Shown here: piece after piece, positions 1 through 8,460 of the stretch | Layout: each line of letters opens with the position of its first letter | Position numbering within the stretch: the stretch's first letter is position 1 | Assembly (NCBI RefSeq): GCF_005848555.1 | Contig: NZ_CP040518.1 | Location: 372,001-436,000, forward strand | From: Blautia sp. SC05B48 | GTDB taxonomy: Bacteria; Bacillota; Clostridia; Lachnospirales; Lachnospiraceae | Direction of reading: 5' to 3' | Length of the DNA: 64,000 bases | Program-made: the position numbers and the translations under genes | Notes under the pieces: generated by a model | What the model saw: only the letters and a program-made list of their open reading frames with translations | Databases searched by the model: none | Told to the model about the DNA's origin: nothing

Positions 1-659
1 AGCGTCGCAAGACCAGAAAAGCCCCTGAAAACACCGGCTACCGGGAAAACAGGACATACCATCATTTTGAAAAATATCTTGAAGAATATCCAGACACAAA
101 TGTTGTAGAGTTAGATGTTGTGGAAGGAGCTGGTGGAAAATCTGAGAAAGTCCTTCTGACTATGTTATTCCGTAACTGTAACCTTATGCTCATTTTTTTG
201 CTTGAAGCCGATAACCGTAAAAATATCAGGGAAGTTTTCCTTTGGCTGTATGAACAGCTTGGAGCTGATCTATACCACAAGTTATTTCCTGTCATCCTCA
301 CAGACAATGGCTCCTCTTTTAAAGACCCTGAAATATTTGAACGTCCTGGAGATACAGCTCGTTTATCCCGGGTTTTCTACTGTGATCCTATGTCGTCCTG
401 GCAGAAAGGCAAGTTGGAAAAAAACCATGAATTTATCCGTTATATCCTTCCCAAAGGTATCGGCTTCGCACAACTGAACCAGAGCAAGGTAACTCTGATA
501 GCTAACCATATCAATAGCGTGGCAAGAGCCAGTTTAAACGGCTGTACCCCATTTAAACTGGCTCAGTTACTGATAGACAGAAAACTATTGGAACTTTGCG
601 ATCTTAAAGATATACCCGCGGATCAGGTGATATTAAAACCCACGCTGTTAAAGCACTAA
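1..659 (+). CDS. IS30-family transposase, C-terminal part (cut by window edge)
   Basis: DDE transposase that would move an IS30-type insertion sequence. The frame is already open at base 3 and runs to the stop at 659, so about 218 C-terminal residues are visible. Seen: an acidic motif VELDVVEG, the second catalytic Asp in LTDNGSSF, and the catalytic Glu in KLEKNHEFIR followed by the ILPKG signature typical of IS30 enzymes. The N-terminal helix-turn-helix and the left end lie outside the window. Nothing visible is broken, so the enzyme may be intact. The gene is followed by about 220 bases of IS end or junction before element A. Family assignment is confident; the exact IS is not known. Confidence 0.85.
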   Translation, partial: RRKTRKAPENTGYRENRTYHHFEKYLEEYPDTNVVELDVVEGAGGKSEKVLLTMLFRNCNLMLIFLLEADNRKNIREVFLWLYEQLGADLYHKLFPVILTDNGSSFKDPEIFERPGDTARLSRVFYCDPMSSWQKGKLEKNHEFIRYILPKGIGFAQLNQSKVTLIANHINSVARASLNGCTPFKLAQLLIDRKLLELCDLKDIPADQVILKPTLLKH

Positions 660-696
660 ATATCACATTCATTTCCGGCATCGTATTCTCCAGACC

Positions 697-708
697 GGTG
701 GAAGTTAC
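697..708 (+). repeat. 12-base direct repeat, copy 1
   Basis: GGTGGAAGTTAC, repeated exactly at 864-875. The copies are 155 bases apart and bracket the region between the IS30 gene and element A. One copy may belong to the IS terminus and the other to the insertion junction. Role unknown. Confidence 0.5.
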
Positions 709-863
709 CCTTGCAAAGAACAGCCAGCGGTCCTTTCGTGATGTTCCAATCCCGTAAAAACACGGTGTTTTCTCCTTATATTATAGTTTTGTTTTGTGTA
801 AATATCTATATCTTGTAGAAATTAATTCTGCAGAAATCCCTTTACTTATCAGTACTAGCACAT

Positions 864-875
864 GGTGGAAGTTAC
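864..875 (+). repeat. 12-base direct repeat, copy 2 (near inferred left edge of element A)
   Basis: GGTGGAAGTTAC, identical to 697-708. It lies where the left attachment site of element A is expected from the spacing seen in element B (core ending about 16 bases before the end hairpin). Confidence 0.45.
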
Positions 876-897
876 TTTTTCATTCAACCAAGATTTT

Positions 898-923
898 GTG
901 AACCTTGATTTTACGGGCTTCAC
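898..923. promoter_or_regulatory. Left-end hairpin of element A
   Basis: GTGAA (898-902) pairs with TTCAC (919-923) around a loop containing TTGATTTTACGG. Element B has the same loop at 13590-13601 closed by a different, longer stem (GCAAACC/GGTTTGC). Conserved loop, changed stem and conserved position suggest a functional end structure, perhaps a recombination site or the terminator of the integrase gene. Confidence 0.45.
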
Positions 924-1044
924 AGGGATTTTTCACTTGCTTTCGCACTCGATTTTCTTGATTTGACCACATTTTTACGACAAATCTTTTGGAAAATATA
1001 TTCGTCTGATTTTCTTACCACATTTTACGACAACAATCTATGGT

Positions 1045-2268
1045 TTATACCACAGCAGGTACGGTTTCCGGCAGGTTCATTTTAGACATTTCATTCTCCA
1101 CATGAGACTTTTCTGCAATATGATTGTAGACATTCATTGTAATCTGTGCATCTGAATGGCCCATCACATACTGCATAACTTTGGGATTGACATTGTTCTC
1201 ACCCAGTCTGGTACATCCCGTATGCCGAAGGGTATGCGATGAAATAGGAGGCATCAGCTCCGGCTCTCGCTTCTCTTCTTCTGCCAGTTTGCTTTCTTTC
1301 TTATTATAGGCATTAACAATATTTTTCAGAAAGCTGTTCACTCCCGCCGGCATGATCGGACGCCCATGTTTTGTATTGAAGATGAATCCACTACGTCCAC
1401 CGATCTCAACATTACTCTGCAAACCAAGCATCAGATTCAGTTCTCTCTGCTTACGGAACGCATCATATACCATCTGTGTCATAGGAATATCTCTGATTCC
1501 TGCATCCGTTTTGGTTTCTGAATCATGGAAACAATATCCTTCATCACCTTCATAATACACAAGCTGTCCACCTACATGAATCTCCCGGTTCTTCATATCC
1601 ACATCTGACCAGGTTAAGCCGATAGTCTCACTCACTCTCAGGCAAGCCCCAAACATAACCTGCATCATCGGAAGATGAAGCTTATACACATTACTCTGTT
1701 CAACAAACTCCAGAAGTTTTTCCTGCTGTTCCAGTGTCAGTGCTTCTTTCTCTTTTGCCGGAGCCCCATAATCTCCAAGTGTTCCAGTTACCGGATTCTT
1801 ACGGATAATCCCGTCTTCCACTGCCAGTTCAAAACTGGGATTCAATAAGCCATAAAGACCTTTGATCGTACTGTGTGCAAGTCCTTCATCTGACAATGCT
1901 GAAAAGAATGTCCTTACATGAGATGTCTTAAAATCCAAAACACGAATATTTCCCAAAGTATTTCGTATACGGTAGTCCCACATACGGATATAATTCTTTT
2001 TCGTTCTTTCCTTGATATTCTTTGTTGCCACGTATCGCTCAAACAACGTATTTACAGTCAGCTTCTTGACTGATGCATCTGTAATAAGCAGATCATCCAT
2101 ATCCTTATTGATTTTCTTTTCCATTTCTCGCAGACTCGCCAGATCAGCTGCATAAACCGAATTACGCTTTCCGGTAATTTCATCCTTGTAGCGATACTCA
2201 TAACGTCCATCCGGACGCTGGTATTCACCTGTTTTTAAATTTCTGCCTTTATTATCTTTTCTTGCCAT
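1045..2268 (-). CDS. int: Tyrosine integrase (Tn916-type) of element A
   Basis: Site-specific recombinase for integration and excision of element A. Layout: an N-terminal arm-binding domain (first ~65 residues), a SAM-like core-binding domain (~75-170) and a catalytic domain. Counting from an upstream in-frame ATG at 2286, the catalytic residues are R217 (GACLRVSE), K259, H351 and R354 (SHTLRHTG), H377 (MGHSDA) and Y387 (MNVYNH). All are present, so it should be active. The start at 2268 (MARKDNKG) is chosen because AAAGGA lies 9 bases upstream. About 50-60% of residues appear shared with the integrase at 13685-14902, with the same fold and length. The excisionase-like gene lies 230 bases upstream on the same strand. 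Confidence 0.9.
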   Translation of the reverse strand: MARKDNKGRNLKTGEYQRPDGRYEYRYKDEITGKRNSVYAADLASLREMEKKINKDMDDLLITDASVKKLTVNTLFERYVATKNIKERTKKNYIRMWDYRIRNTLGNIRVLDFKTSHVRTFFSALSDEGLAHSTIKGLYGLLNPSFELAVEDGIIRKNPVTGTLGDYGAPAKEKEALTLEQQEKLLEFVEQSNVYKLHLPMMQVMFGACLRVSETIGLTWSDVDMKNREIHVGGQLVYYEGDEGYCFHDSETKTDAGIRDIPMTQMVYDAFRKQRELNLMLGLQSNVEIGGRSGFIFNTKHGRPIMPAGVNSFLKNIVNAYNKKESKLAEEEKREPELMPPISSHTLRHTGCTRLGENNVNPKVMQYVMGHSDAQITMNVYNHIAEKSHVENEMSKMNLPETVPAVV

Positions 2269-2499
2269 ATCAATCATTCCTTTCACTTCATTTTTCGTTA
2301 TTCGGAATGATTTTTGTCCTGTCGGTATCAGTTATTTACTGCCTGATATCTGCTCACAGATTAACATAATATTTTATGATTTCCAAGGGTAAATTCCTGC
2401 AAAATGCTAATTTTTATTTGCCTGTTTCTCAGGAATATTTTACCCTTTTCACTTTTCATTCCGAAGGAAAGTTGTTGTATTTTATCCTTTTATCTTTCA

Positions 2500-2694
2500 T
2501 TACACTGCCATTGCATCAAGATATTTTTTTATCTTATCCACGTTATAGAGAACACGTCTTCCAACAATCACTCTTGCTTCTGCATGGTCTGCAATTTTCT
2601 TTGCAGTTACTTCTCCGCAGGATAACATTGCCATTAATCCTTCAATATCTACCGTCAGACGATTCTCAGACTTATACTCTGTTGTTTTTCTCAT
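2500..2694 (-). CDS. Excisionase-type small DNA-binding protein (DUF6462-like)
   Basis: A 64-residue protein upstream of the integrase on the same strand, the usual place of an Xis-type directionality factor. The core reads LMAMLSCGEVTAKKIA...GRRVLYNVDKIKKYL, a winged-helix layout in which Cys-Gly precedes the recognition helix and GRRVLY forms the wing. The protein at 15008-15202 in element B is clearly homologous (SAMLSCGHATARKIGEQAGA). Start 2694 is preferred over the ATG at 2703 because AGGAGG lies about 10 bases before the former and directly against the latter. Function as excisionase is inferred from context. Confidence 0.75.
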   Translation of the reverse strand: MRKTTEYKSENRLTVDIEGLMAMLSCGEVTAKKIADHAEARVIVGRRVLYNVDKIKKYLDAMAV

Positions 2695-2703
2695 GATGCA
2701 CAT

Positions 2704-3260
2704 ACCTCCTTTCCTCCGTATTCTTCTGCATCACCTCCCAGACAGCGGTTATGCCCGTTGTCAGTACATATACTTTTTGTTTGGACTTCTTACGATGATT
2801 TTCCATTCTGTTCGGCGTGTTGGCTTCCATTTGTATATGGCGGTGTCAACGTTACAATTGACCTCTATCAGAAATCTTTCTGAATACTGGCAGCTTCTTC
2901 TCAAGCATACCAGCCGTTGCCGGAGTATCTTCGGTTTCCACATACTACTCTCTGATACAGCGGTGGAATCCTGTGTTACCTTTAAGCCCCGAAAGGCACC
3001 CATACAGCTCATTTAATTTTCAAGGTTCAACAATCAAAAGTTTTTGTAGGTATACATTTTTGTACCTATTTCGATTTAATGCCATTATATCCCCAGTTAC
3101 TGCTAATGTCAATAGCACTTCATGCGTTTTAGGTTCTTTTTTGTACTCTTTTTTATTGATTTTCTGCTATCTTGTGTTATAATATGGACAAATAGTTATT
3201 CATTTCTTGATTTTACTATCTTCTATGGATGTTTATCAGGACTAATGCAGAGGTGACTTT
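2704..3260. other. Regulatory gap upstream of the excisionase gene
   Basis: About 550 bases without a convincing gene. Minus-strand promoters for the xis/int pair and a plus-strand promoter for the XRE gene should lie here. An 83-codon minus-strand frame at 2761-3012 lacks a ribosome binding site and family features. Just before 3261 the plus strand reads AGAGGTGA, the Shine-Dalgarno site of the XRE gene. Confidence 0.4.
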
Positions 3261-3806
3261 ATGAATTTTAATCTGAAACTAAAAAAAATCCGGACATTCC
3301 GGAAAATGACACAAAAAGAACTGTCAGAGAAGATCGGACTGACCGATCAGCATAGAATTGTACAATATGAAAAAGGCGTTCGTGTTCCAAAAAAAGATCT
3401 GGTTGATAAAATGGCTAATGCTCTGGATGTCAATCCTTATACCCTCTATGATACCGCTGGACGTGACGCTTCCGAAATGATGGAACTGCTTTTCTGGCTG
3501 GATGAATTTAATCCATCTGCCCTGCATCTGTTTCTTCCTCGGAAATTTCCTGGTGAAAAATGCAATGAAGTAGCAGACACTTCCGTTTACTACCATGACA
3601 ATGATAACTGGCCTGCCCATGCTCCTGTCTGTATGTGGTTTGATTATGGGGTTCTGAATGATTTTCTGAAAGAATGGGTAGTTCGAATGGATGAACTGAA
3701 ATCCGGCGAGATTACCAGAGATGAGTATTTTGAATGGAAAATCAACTGGCCACAGACCTGTGATGGTTGCGGAAAGTTTGAACCTAAGAAAAAATGGCGA
3801 ATATAG
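3261..3806 (+). CDS. XRE-family transcriptional regulator
   Basis: A 181-residue protein with an N-terminal Cro/C1 helix-turn-helix (about residues 4-65: IRTFRKMTQKELSEKIGL, then IVQYEKGVRVPKKDLVDKMA). A longer C-terminal part contains a CDGC motif near the end (TCDGCGKFEPKK) and aromatic clusters of unknown function. Divergent from the int/xis genes, it probably controls excision or transfer of element A, as such regulators do in related elements. AGAGGTGA lies 7-8 bases before the ATG. The C-terminal part is not recognised. Confidence 0.8.
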   Translation: MNFNLKLKKIRTFRKMTQKELSEKIGLTDQHRIVQYEKGVRVPKKDLVDKMANALDVNPYTLYDTAGRDASEMMELLFWLDEFNPSALHLFLPRKFPGEKCNEVADTSVYYHDNDNWPAHAPVCMWFDYGVLNDFLKEWVVRMDELKSGEITRDEYFEWKINWPQTCDGCGKFEPKKKWRI

Positions 3807-3933
3807 CAAATACAATGCTCCTCAAAACTGGAAAATATTCCAATAATGGGGAGTTACTATTCTTTTTTAATCTAATGCTCTTCTGCTATATGTATTTTTC
3901 ATCACTCAACTACTTTATAGCCAGCATTTGTAA

Positions 3934-4116
3934 TTACACAAATCGCTTCGCTTTTTCTTTCAAACAAGTATTAAGTACCTCTTCCCAAACAGCATATTCC
4001 CGTCTATCTGGATATTCTTTAACAACTACTTCACTGCCAATCTGAATATATGGTAACCGCTTAATTTTTAGATACGATAGAAAAAATCCCCGACTACTTT
4101 TCAGTAGCCGGAGCAC
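3934..4116 (-). CDS. Small hypothetical protein, possibly a remnant
   Basis: A 60-codon frame ending in EYAVWEEVLNTCLKEKAKRFV. No good Shine-Dalgarno site is seen and the family is not recognised. Immediately upstream on the same strand (4136-4222) is another short open stretch with protein-like composition (MSDDELELLAPWNEIVKAE...). The two may be pieces of one decayed gene. Evidence is limited to composition and position. Confidence 0.3.
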   Translation of the reverse strand: MLRLLKSSRGFFLSYLKIKRLPYIQIGSEVVVKEYPDRREYAVWEEVLNTCLKEKAKRFV

Positions 4117-4135
4117 CTTGACAATTCACATATGA

Positions 4136-4222
4136 TTAATTTGATTCGTTTGCACGACGTTCGATTTCAGCTTTGACGATTTCGTTCCATGGAGCCAGAA
4201 GTTCTAATTCATCATCGCTCAT
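4136..4222 (-). pseudogene. Short gene remnant (28 codons)
   Basis: Minus-strand frame MSDDELELLAPWNEIVKAEI... ending in a TAA, with an upstream in-frame stretch (IIRLFLCANQHDNDR) that reaches a stop near 4290 without a better start. The acidic, helical composition looks like a genuine protein end. Probably the tail of a lost gene; family unknown. Confidence 0.3.
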
Positions 4223-4349
4223 CCTATCATTATCGTGCTGATTTGCACAAAGAAATAACCTTATTATGCCGGTTGACAGGTTGGATTACGCTGATTTTTT
4301 GAAAACTTTATATGGTATATTTTAATGAATGAATTGTAGGATTACTTTA

Positions 4350-4397
4350 TTGACATTTCTGACACTATCATATACACTGTACATATCGTATAAGTAC
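4350..4397 (+). promoter_or_regulatory. Promoter and candidate operator of the gntR-ABC operon
   Basis: TTGACA at 4350-4355 with TATACA/TACACT 15-17 bases downstream is a plausible sigma-A promoter. Directly after it, 4379-4397 forms a near-palindrome (GTACATAT / ATAAGTAC), a likely binding site for the GntR repressor encoded 34 bases downstream. YtrA-type GntR repressors commonly control their own ABC operon; the exact operator is inference. Confidence 0.5.
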
Positions 4398-4430
4398 GCA
4401 TATATCAAAAGGTGGTGAGAGGAAGTTAGA

Positions 4431-4802
4431 ATGGAAATTATCATAAGTAATAGTAGTGATAAGCCTATTTATGAACAAATTGCTATGCAGATCAAGAGTT
4501 TAATCATGAATGGTACCCTATCTGCCGGAGAAGCCCTGCCTTCCATGCGTGCACTGGCAAAAGACCTGCATATAAGTGTTATTACTGTTCAACGAGCTTA
4601 CGAAGATTTAACTCGAGATGGGTTTATCGAAACCGTATCGGGAAAAGGTAGTTTTGTTGCATCACCAAATAAAGAATTTATTCAAGAAGAACAACTACGA
4701 ATAGCAGAAGAACTTTTAGAAAAGGTTGCTATAATCGGTCGTACTCATGGTATCAGCTATGAGCAAATGGCTAATATTCTAAAACTATTTTTTGAAGAAT
4801 GA
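4431..4802 (+). CDS. GntR-family regulator, YtrA subfamily
   Basis: A 123-residue protein made of little more than a winged helix, the size of YtrA-type regulators. Visible: PIYEQIAMQIKSLIMNGTL, then PSMRALAKDLHISVITVQRAYEDL (recognition helix), then the wing motif GFIETVSGKGSFVA. The C-terminal ~45 residues are helical and lack a large ligand-binding domain. It is the first gene of a three-gene operon with an ABC ATPase and an ABC-2 permease, the standard YtrA arrangement, where the regulator usually represses its own transporter operon in response to cell-envelope stress. Start at 4431 follows a GAGAGGAAG stretch. Confidence 0.9.
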   Translation: MEIIISNSSDKPIYEQIAMQIKSLIMNGTLSAGEALPSMRALAKDLHISVITVQRAYEDLTRDGFIETVSGKGSFVASPNKEFIQEEQLRIAEELLEKVAIIGRTHGISYEQMANILKLFFEE

Positions 4803-4813
4803 GAGGTGGAATT

Positions 4814-5671
4814 ATGGAACAGAACAGTATTGTTGTAAAAAATGTTACTAAAAAATTTGATGATTTTATGTTAGATCATATTTCATTTACAGTTCCTACA
4901 GGACGTATTGTGGGTTTCATAGGAGAAAATGGTGCTGGAAAAAGTACAACTATCAATTTAATTTTAGACCAGTTAAAGTTGGATGCGGGTGAAATAAGAA
5001 TATTGGGTAAACAAAATCACTCTTATTTGCATAAAGAAAACATTGGTGTTGTTTTTGACGAATGTAAATTCCATTCCGTCTTAAATGCAAAAGATATTGC
5101 CCAAATCCTTTCGGGATCTTATAAAACATGGGATATGAATTTGTTTGAAGAATATATGAAACGCCTTGATGTTCCATTAAATAAATCAATAGGGCAACTT
5201 TCAAAAGGTATGAAGATGAAATTGTCAATTATTTGTGCACTATCGCATAGACCCCAGATTCTGATTTTAGACGAAGCAACAACAGGGTTAGATCCTGTTG
5301 TACGAGATGAAATTTTGGATATTTTTTTAGAATTTATTCAAGATGAAGAACACTCTATTTTGTTCTCTACACATATAACCTCTGACATACAAAAGGTTGC
5401 TGACTATGTAATTCTGATTCATAATGGAAAAATTATTTTTGAGGAAAAGAAAGATGACCTTATTTATAATTATGGAATTATACGCTGTAAAAAATCAGAA
5501 TTTAATACTGTTTCGCCAGATGACTATGTATGTTGTCGAGAAACAAATCTTAGCGTGGAATGCTTAATACATGACAAAGTAGCTGCAAAAAAAAGATACA
5601 AAAATCTAATTATTGATAATGCTTCTATTGAGGACATTATGCTGTTCTATATCAAAGGAGGTGTCAAATGA
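4814..5671 (+). CDS. ABC transporter ATP-binding protein
   Basis: A 285-residue ATPase subunit with all nucleotide-binding motifs: Walker A GENGAGKST, an ABC signature in the form LSKGMKMKL, Walker B ILILDEATTGLDP, and a switch His in FSTHITSD. It pairs with the permease that begins 4 bases before its stop codon (overlap). Start 4814 is chosen over 4799 because GAGGTGG, which overlaps the end of gntR, lies 6-7 bases upstream. Such YtrB-like exporters are linked to lipid, peptide or antibiotic stress. The substrate cannot be told from sequence. Confidence 0.9.
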   Translation: MEQNSIVVKNVTKKFDDFMLDHISFTVPTGRIVGFIGENGAGKSTTINLILDQLKLDAGEIRILGKQNHSYLHKENIGVVFDECKFHSVLNAKDIAQILSGSYKTWDMNLFEEYMKRLDVPLNKSIGQLSKGMKMKLSIICALSHRPQILILDEATTGLDPVVRDEILDIFLEFIQDEEHSILFSTHITSDIQKVADYVILIHNGKIIFEEKKDDLIYNYGIIRCKKSEFNTVSPDDYVCCRETNLSVECLIHDKVAAKKRYKNLIIDNASIEDIMLFYIKGGVK

Positions 5672-6294
5672 AAGGATTGGTTTTTAAGGATTTATTGCTT
5701 ATGAAGAAAATGAATAAAAAAGTCATTTTTGTAATGTATTTTTTTGTAATAGCAATTTCATTCTTCGGAGAGAATGAAGTTTACTCAATTATGTCATCGG
5801 CTTTTTTTTCACTTTTTATCGGTATGCACTTAATGATGACCATGACCTATGATGGATTGACTTCATGGAAACAATATGAATTAACCTTGCCGATGAGTAA
5901 GTACCAAATCATTTTCAGTAAGTATTTGACTAGCTTGCTTCTTGTTCCGATTAGTATAATGGGTACAGTTATCATTTATATCATTCGTTATGTGGTTTAT
6001 CATAATTTTACACTTAGCCAGTTTGGTTTTTCTATCGCCATTGCAATAGCATTACCTGTTTTATGGTGTTCTATATGTTTAGCAATAGCACAGTGGTTTG
6101 GCTATATGAGAGTTCAGTATGTGAGAATGATTTGCACACTTCTCGTTATCTTTTTCGTAAGCAAAATATCAAAAGATATGAAATACGTTACTCAAAATTT
6201 GGTTAAAAATCCTATGTTGATTGCTATTTTTGCTTTGGGTATAGTAGTTTCATCGTATTTTGTTAGTGTTATAGGATACTCAAGGAAAAAATAA
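5668..6294 (+). CDS. ABC-2 type permease
   Basis: A 208-residue membrane protein with about six hydrophobic segments, the partner of the ATPase at 4814-5671 (start overlaps its stop; AAAGGAGGTG lies just upstream of the ATG). An early segment carries LTSWKQYELTLPMSKYQI, a motif shared by ABC-2 permeases of the YtrC/BcrB kind. It should form the membrane pore of a small exporter. Substrate unknown; possibly self-protection against a bacteriocin or cell-wall antibiotic carried by the element. Confidence 0.85.
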   Translation: MKGLVFKDLLLMKKMNKKVIFVMYFFVIAISFFGENEVYSIMSSAFFSLFIGMHLMMTMTYDGLTSWKQYELTLPMSKYQIIFSKYLTSLLLVPISIMGTVIIYIIRYVVYHNFTLSQFGFSIAIAIALPVLWCSICLAIAQWFGYMRVQYVRMICTLLVIFFVSKISKDMKYVTQNLVKNPMLIAIFALGIVVSSYFVSVIGYSRKK

Positions 6295-6302
6295 AAGTAG
6301 AG

Positions 6303-6503
6303 GTGCAAATAAAAGTAAGTGTCGAGTGGGTGCGTTGCCTTGTCTGCGGAAATAAAACACGTGACAAAATCCGAGAAGATACTGTCTATTAAAAAACTTT
6401 CCCACTCTTTTGTTCGAAGTGTAAAAGCAAATGCCTAATCAACATTGCACAATTCCATATGACTGCTATTAAAACGCCAGACGCACAGCCGCAGAGCCGA
6501 TAA
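6303..6503 (+). pseudogene. Broken cysteine-rich KTR-domain protein gene
   Basis: Reading from GTG at 6303 gives WVRCLVCGNKTRDKIRED, then TVY, an in-frame TAA, then KTFPLFCSKCKSKCLINI and finally DAQPQSR-stop. This matches along its length the intact KTR protein at 17908-18093 (CPICNNKTRTKIR..., FPLFCPKCKQET..., DAKTQSR). The CxxC...CxxC zinc-ribbon cysteines survive, but the internal stop near 6391 splits the frame. Stop-codon readthrough cannot be excluded but is not supported. As in the intact copy, the final stop codon lies inside the 5' arm of a terminator hairpin. Confidence 0.8.
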
Positions 6504-6537
6504 AACACAGTTCTTTGAACTATGGTTATCGGCTTTT
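6495..6537 (+). terminator. Terminator after the GntR-ABC-KTR block
   Basis: AGCCGATAA (6495-6503) pairs exactly with TTATCGGCT (6526-6534), followed by TTTT. The left arm includes the stop codon of the KTR pseudogene. Confidence 0.75.
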
Positions 6538-6545
6538 GTATTTTC

Positions 6546-7667
6546 CTAATCATAGTGATTATCAGCATACAGGCTTTTTTCTTCAAACTTCTTCTGAAAA
6601 TACATTTTAAGCAGCATGATTCCCACATTGATAAATCCAAATGTCAAAATCAAATTCACTGGCAGATATTCTCTAATTACATCTCCAAGCACTGCTATCC
6701 CCGAAAGACTTCCGATTAAAAACATCTGTGAAATTTTATCCCACATTTTTTTGTATATCTTTATTATTTCCATAATTATCGCCATTATAATTACCACTAT
6801 GAGAAGGACCGCTACGATTGCCAGAATTCTGATAACCCATGCTTCTCCACATGTATATGCTATTTTCTGGTTAAATCCGTTATCATAGGTTGGATGTGCC
6901 AACCATTCACAAAATTGAAAATACCACATGAATGGAGTCCTGAAAAAATCTATGAAATCATTCTGAAAAGCACCGTTCTGCATAATTACAAACAGGATTA
7001 CCGTAATGTATCCCATTCCCCAAAAATATTCCGTATCCCTCATTTTTTCGGTTCTGGCTTTTACTTCTTTTTTCGCTTTACGGATTTCCAGCTCTGCCCG
7101 TTTCTTTTCGTTACGGGCCTTTGTTTCTGCCTGTTCCATCTTTTTCTCTGCTTCTTTTTGTTTCTTCTGTGCTTCATCTACTGCTTCAACAGATGATTTA
7201 TTCACCTGTATCTGCAGTTTAGAGTTCTGGTCCCGAACGTCTTTTATTTCTTCTTCGAGCTGTTCTTGCTCTTTCCTGCTCTTCAAACCATTCCTGTTCC
7301 TCAGATCGTCGTTGCTCTGCTGAAGCGATTGATTCAGCTTCTGCGTTTCGGACAGTTCTGTTGTTAAACGCTGAATTTCTACGGTTGATTTCCGAACTTC
7401 TTCTCGCAATTTCTGCCTGTCGAATAAGATCATCCGTTTCTCTTCTTCCAGTGTCTGTATCTGCTTTTTCTGTGTTCGCATGAACTCTTTCGCTTTCTCG
7501 AAACTCTGTACAAGAATATCCCTCTCCACTTTGAGCTTGATCGGTGATTCCTCTGGTGTCTGTGATGGCTGCGTCAAGCTCTCTGTAATAGTTTCTGAGT
7601 TCTTCGGCTGCTCTGCTGTCTCTGTCGGCTGCAACTCTGGATTTTTCCCTATTTCCATTAAATTCAT
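6546..7667 (-). CDS. Coiled-coil membrane protein overprinted on the relaxase tail (DUF6040-like)
   Basis: A 373-residue protein. Residues 1-40 are polar. Residues about 45-210 form a long E/K/Q-rich coiled coil (repeats such as EAQKKQKEAEKKMEQAETKA). Residues 210-370 contain three or four membrane segments (YITVILFVIM, ILAIVAVLLIVVIIMAII, LILTFGFINVGIMLL). Start 7667 is supported by AAGGAGGG 8 bases upstream. Its first 449 bases overlap the 3' end of the relaxase gene in another frame, so both coding regions use the same DNA. It may tether the relaxosome or DNA to the membrane or act in mating-pair or entry functions. The function is not known. Confidence 0.75.
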   Translation of the reverse strand: MNLMEIGKNPELQPTETAEQPKNSETITESLTQPSQTPEESPIKLKVERDILVQSFEKAKEFMRTQKKQIQTLEEEKRMILFDRQKLREEVRKSTVEIQRLTTELSETQKLNQSLQQSNDDLRNRNGLKSRKEQEQLEEEIKDVRDQNSKLQIQVNKSSVEAVDEAQKKQKEAEKKMEQAETKARNEKKRAELEIRKAKKEVKARTEKMRDTEYFWGMGYITVILFVIMQNGAFQNDFIDFFRTPFMWYFQFCEWLAHPTYDNGFNQKIAYTCGEAWVIRILAIVAVLLIVVIIMAIIMEIIKIYKKMWDKISQMFLIGSLSGIAVLGDVIREYLPVNLILTFGFINVGIMLLKMYFQKKFEEKSLYADNHYD

Positions 7668-8460
7668 TCTCCAATCCCTCCTTACTGATATCCAGATGAA
7701 ATGTTTTAGACAGATTGCTGTCACGCACTTTCTTTCCATCCTGGTTCTGAAAAGTGATGTGCTTACGTTTCTCTGTCCAGTTTACGTTCCATCCAAACTG
7801 TTTCATTTTTTCTATAAACTTTTCTTTGCTGATACAATTTTCCAGTGCCTTTAATACCGCCATTGCACAGTCCGCTACAAAACTGTCCTTTACCTGTTGA
7901 CGGAACAGGTTATATTTATCTTTGCTCCACGCAATGACTTCCCCTTTTTCAATCTGGCTTCCATCAAAGTGCTTTCCTTTCTCGGCAACTGTCAGTCCAC
8001 GTTCCCGGCACATCTGGTTGGTAAGCTGTTTCATACGTTCCAAATCTTTTCTGGTATTATGCAGCTTTCTCCCATCTTCATAACTCACTGAATTGGTAAC
8101 CAGATGGCAGTGAATATGCTCTTTATCCTTATGCACAGCCACTAACGTCTGGAATCCACTAAACCATTTTTCTGCAAACTCTTTTCCAAATTCAAACGCC
8201 TGCTCCAGAATAATCTGCTCGTCCTTATGCCAGGAAATAATGTTGTGGGCATACATTCTCCCAGAATCTTTATTCCACATCTTCTTTTCTTCTAAAAAGG
8301 TTCTATACACCAGATCATAGTTAATCTCATCATGGCAGTACGGGCCTGTTACATAGGTAAGCAGTTCGCCGGTCTTGTCTTGTCGTAAAACATATTCGAT
8401 ACAATTTCTCATTGCTCCATGTGTATTTGTCCGCTTATTAATCGTCTTATTAACCGCCAT
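7219..8460 (-). CDS. Relaxase/mobilisation nuclease (MOBP-like)
   Basis: A 413-residue nicking enzyme that would cut one strand at oriT and pilot it to a recipient. The N-terminal ~190 residues hold the relaxase fold: an early conserved HNIISWH (about 72-78) and the metal-binding histidine triad HIHCH (115-119) followed by LVTNSV. The likely catalytic Tyr is among the early tyrosines (for example Y23 in IEYVLRQ). The last 150 residues are Arg/Glu-rich and disordered-looking, and share their DNA with the start of the 6546-7667 gene. It overlaps mobC by 52 bases, implying coupled translation. The oriT-like region lies just upstream. Confidence 0.85.
   Translation of the reverse strand: MAVNKTINKRTNTHGAMRNCIEYVLRQDKTGELLTYVTGPYCHDEINYDLVYRTFLEEKKMWNKDSGRMYAHNIISWHKDEQIILEQAFEFGKEFAEKWFSGFQTLVAVHKDKEHIHCHLVTNSVSYEDGRKLHNTRKDLERMKQLTNQMCRERGLTVAEKGKHFDGSQIEKGEVIAWSKDKYNLFRQQVKDSFVADCAMAVLKALENCISKEKFIEKMKQFGWNVNWTEKRKHITFQNQDGKKVRDSNLSKTFHLDISKEGLENEFNGNREKSRVAADRDSRAAEELRNYYRELDAAITDTRGITDQAQSGEGYSCTEFRESERVHANTEKADTDTGRRETDDLIRQAEIARRSSEINRRNSAFNNRTVRNAEAESIASAEQRRSEEQEWFEEQERARTARRRNKRRSGPEL

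Larger units (their letters stand above)
660..897. other. Non-coding junction: IS right end to element A left end
   Basis: No gene seen. The stretch holds the 3' untranslated end of the IS30 element, a small hairpin around 753-768 (CCGT/ACGG followed by TTTT) that could terminate transposase transcription, and two copies of a 12-base direct repeat. By analogy with the left end of element B, the outer edge of element A should fall near 870-882. No sequence matching the GAGTGCTAATTT motif at the other element ends is present here, so the left boundary of A is only an estimate. Confidence 0.5.

Noticed and set aside
2761-3012. 83-codon minus-strand frame upstream of xis in element A
   Set aside because: No ribosome binding site, odd composition and a competing plus-strand frame of similar length.
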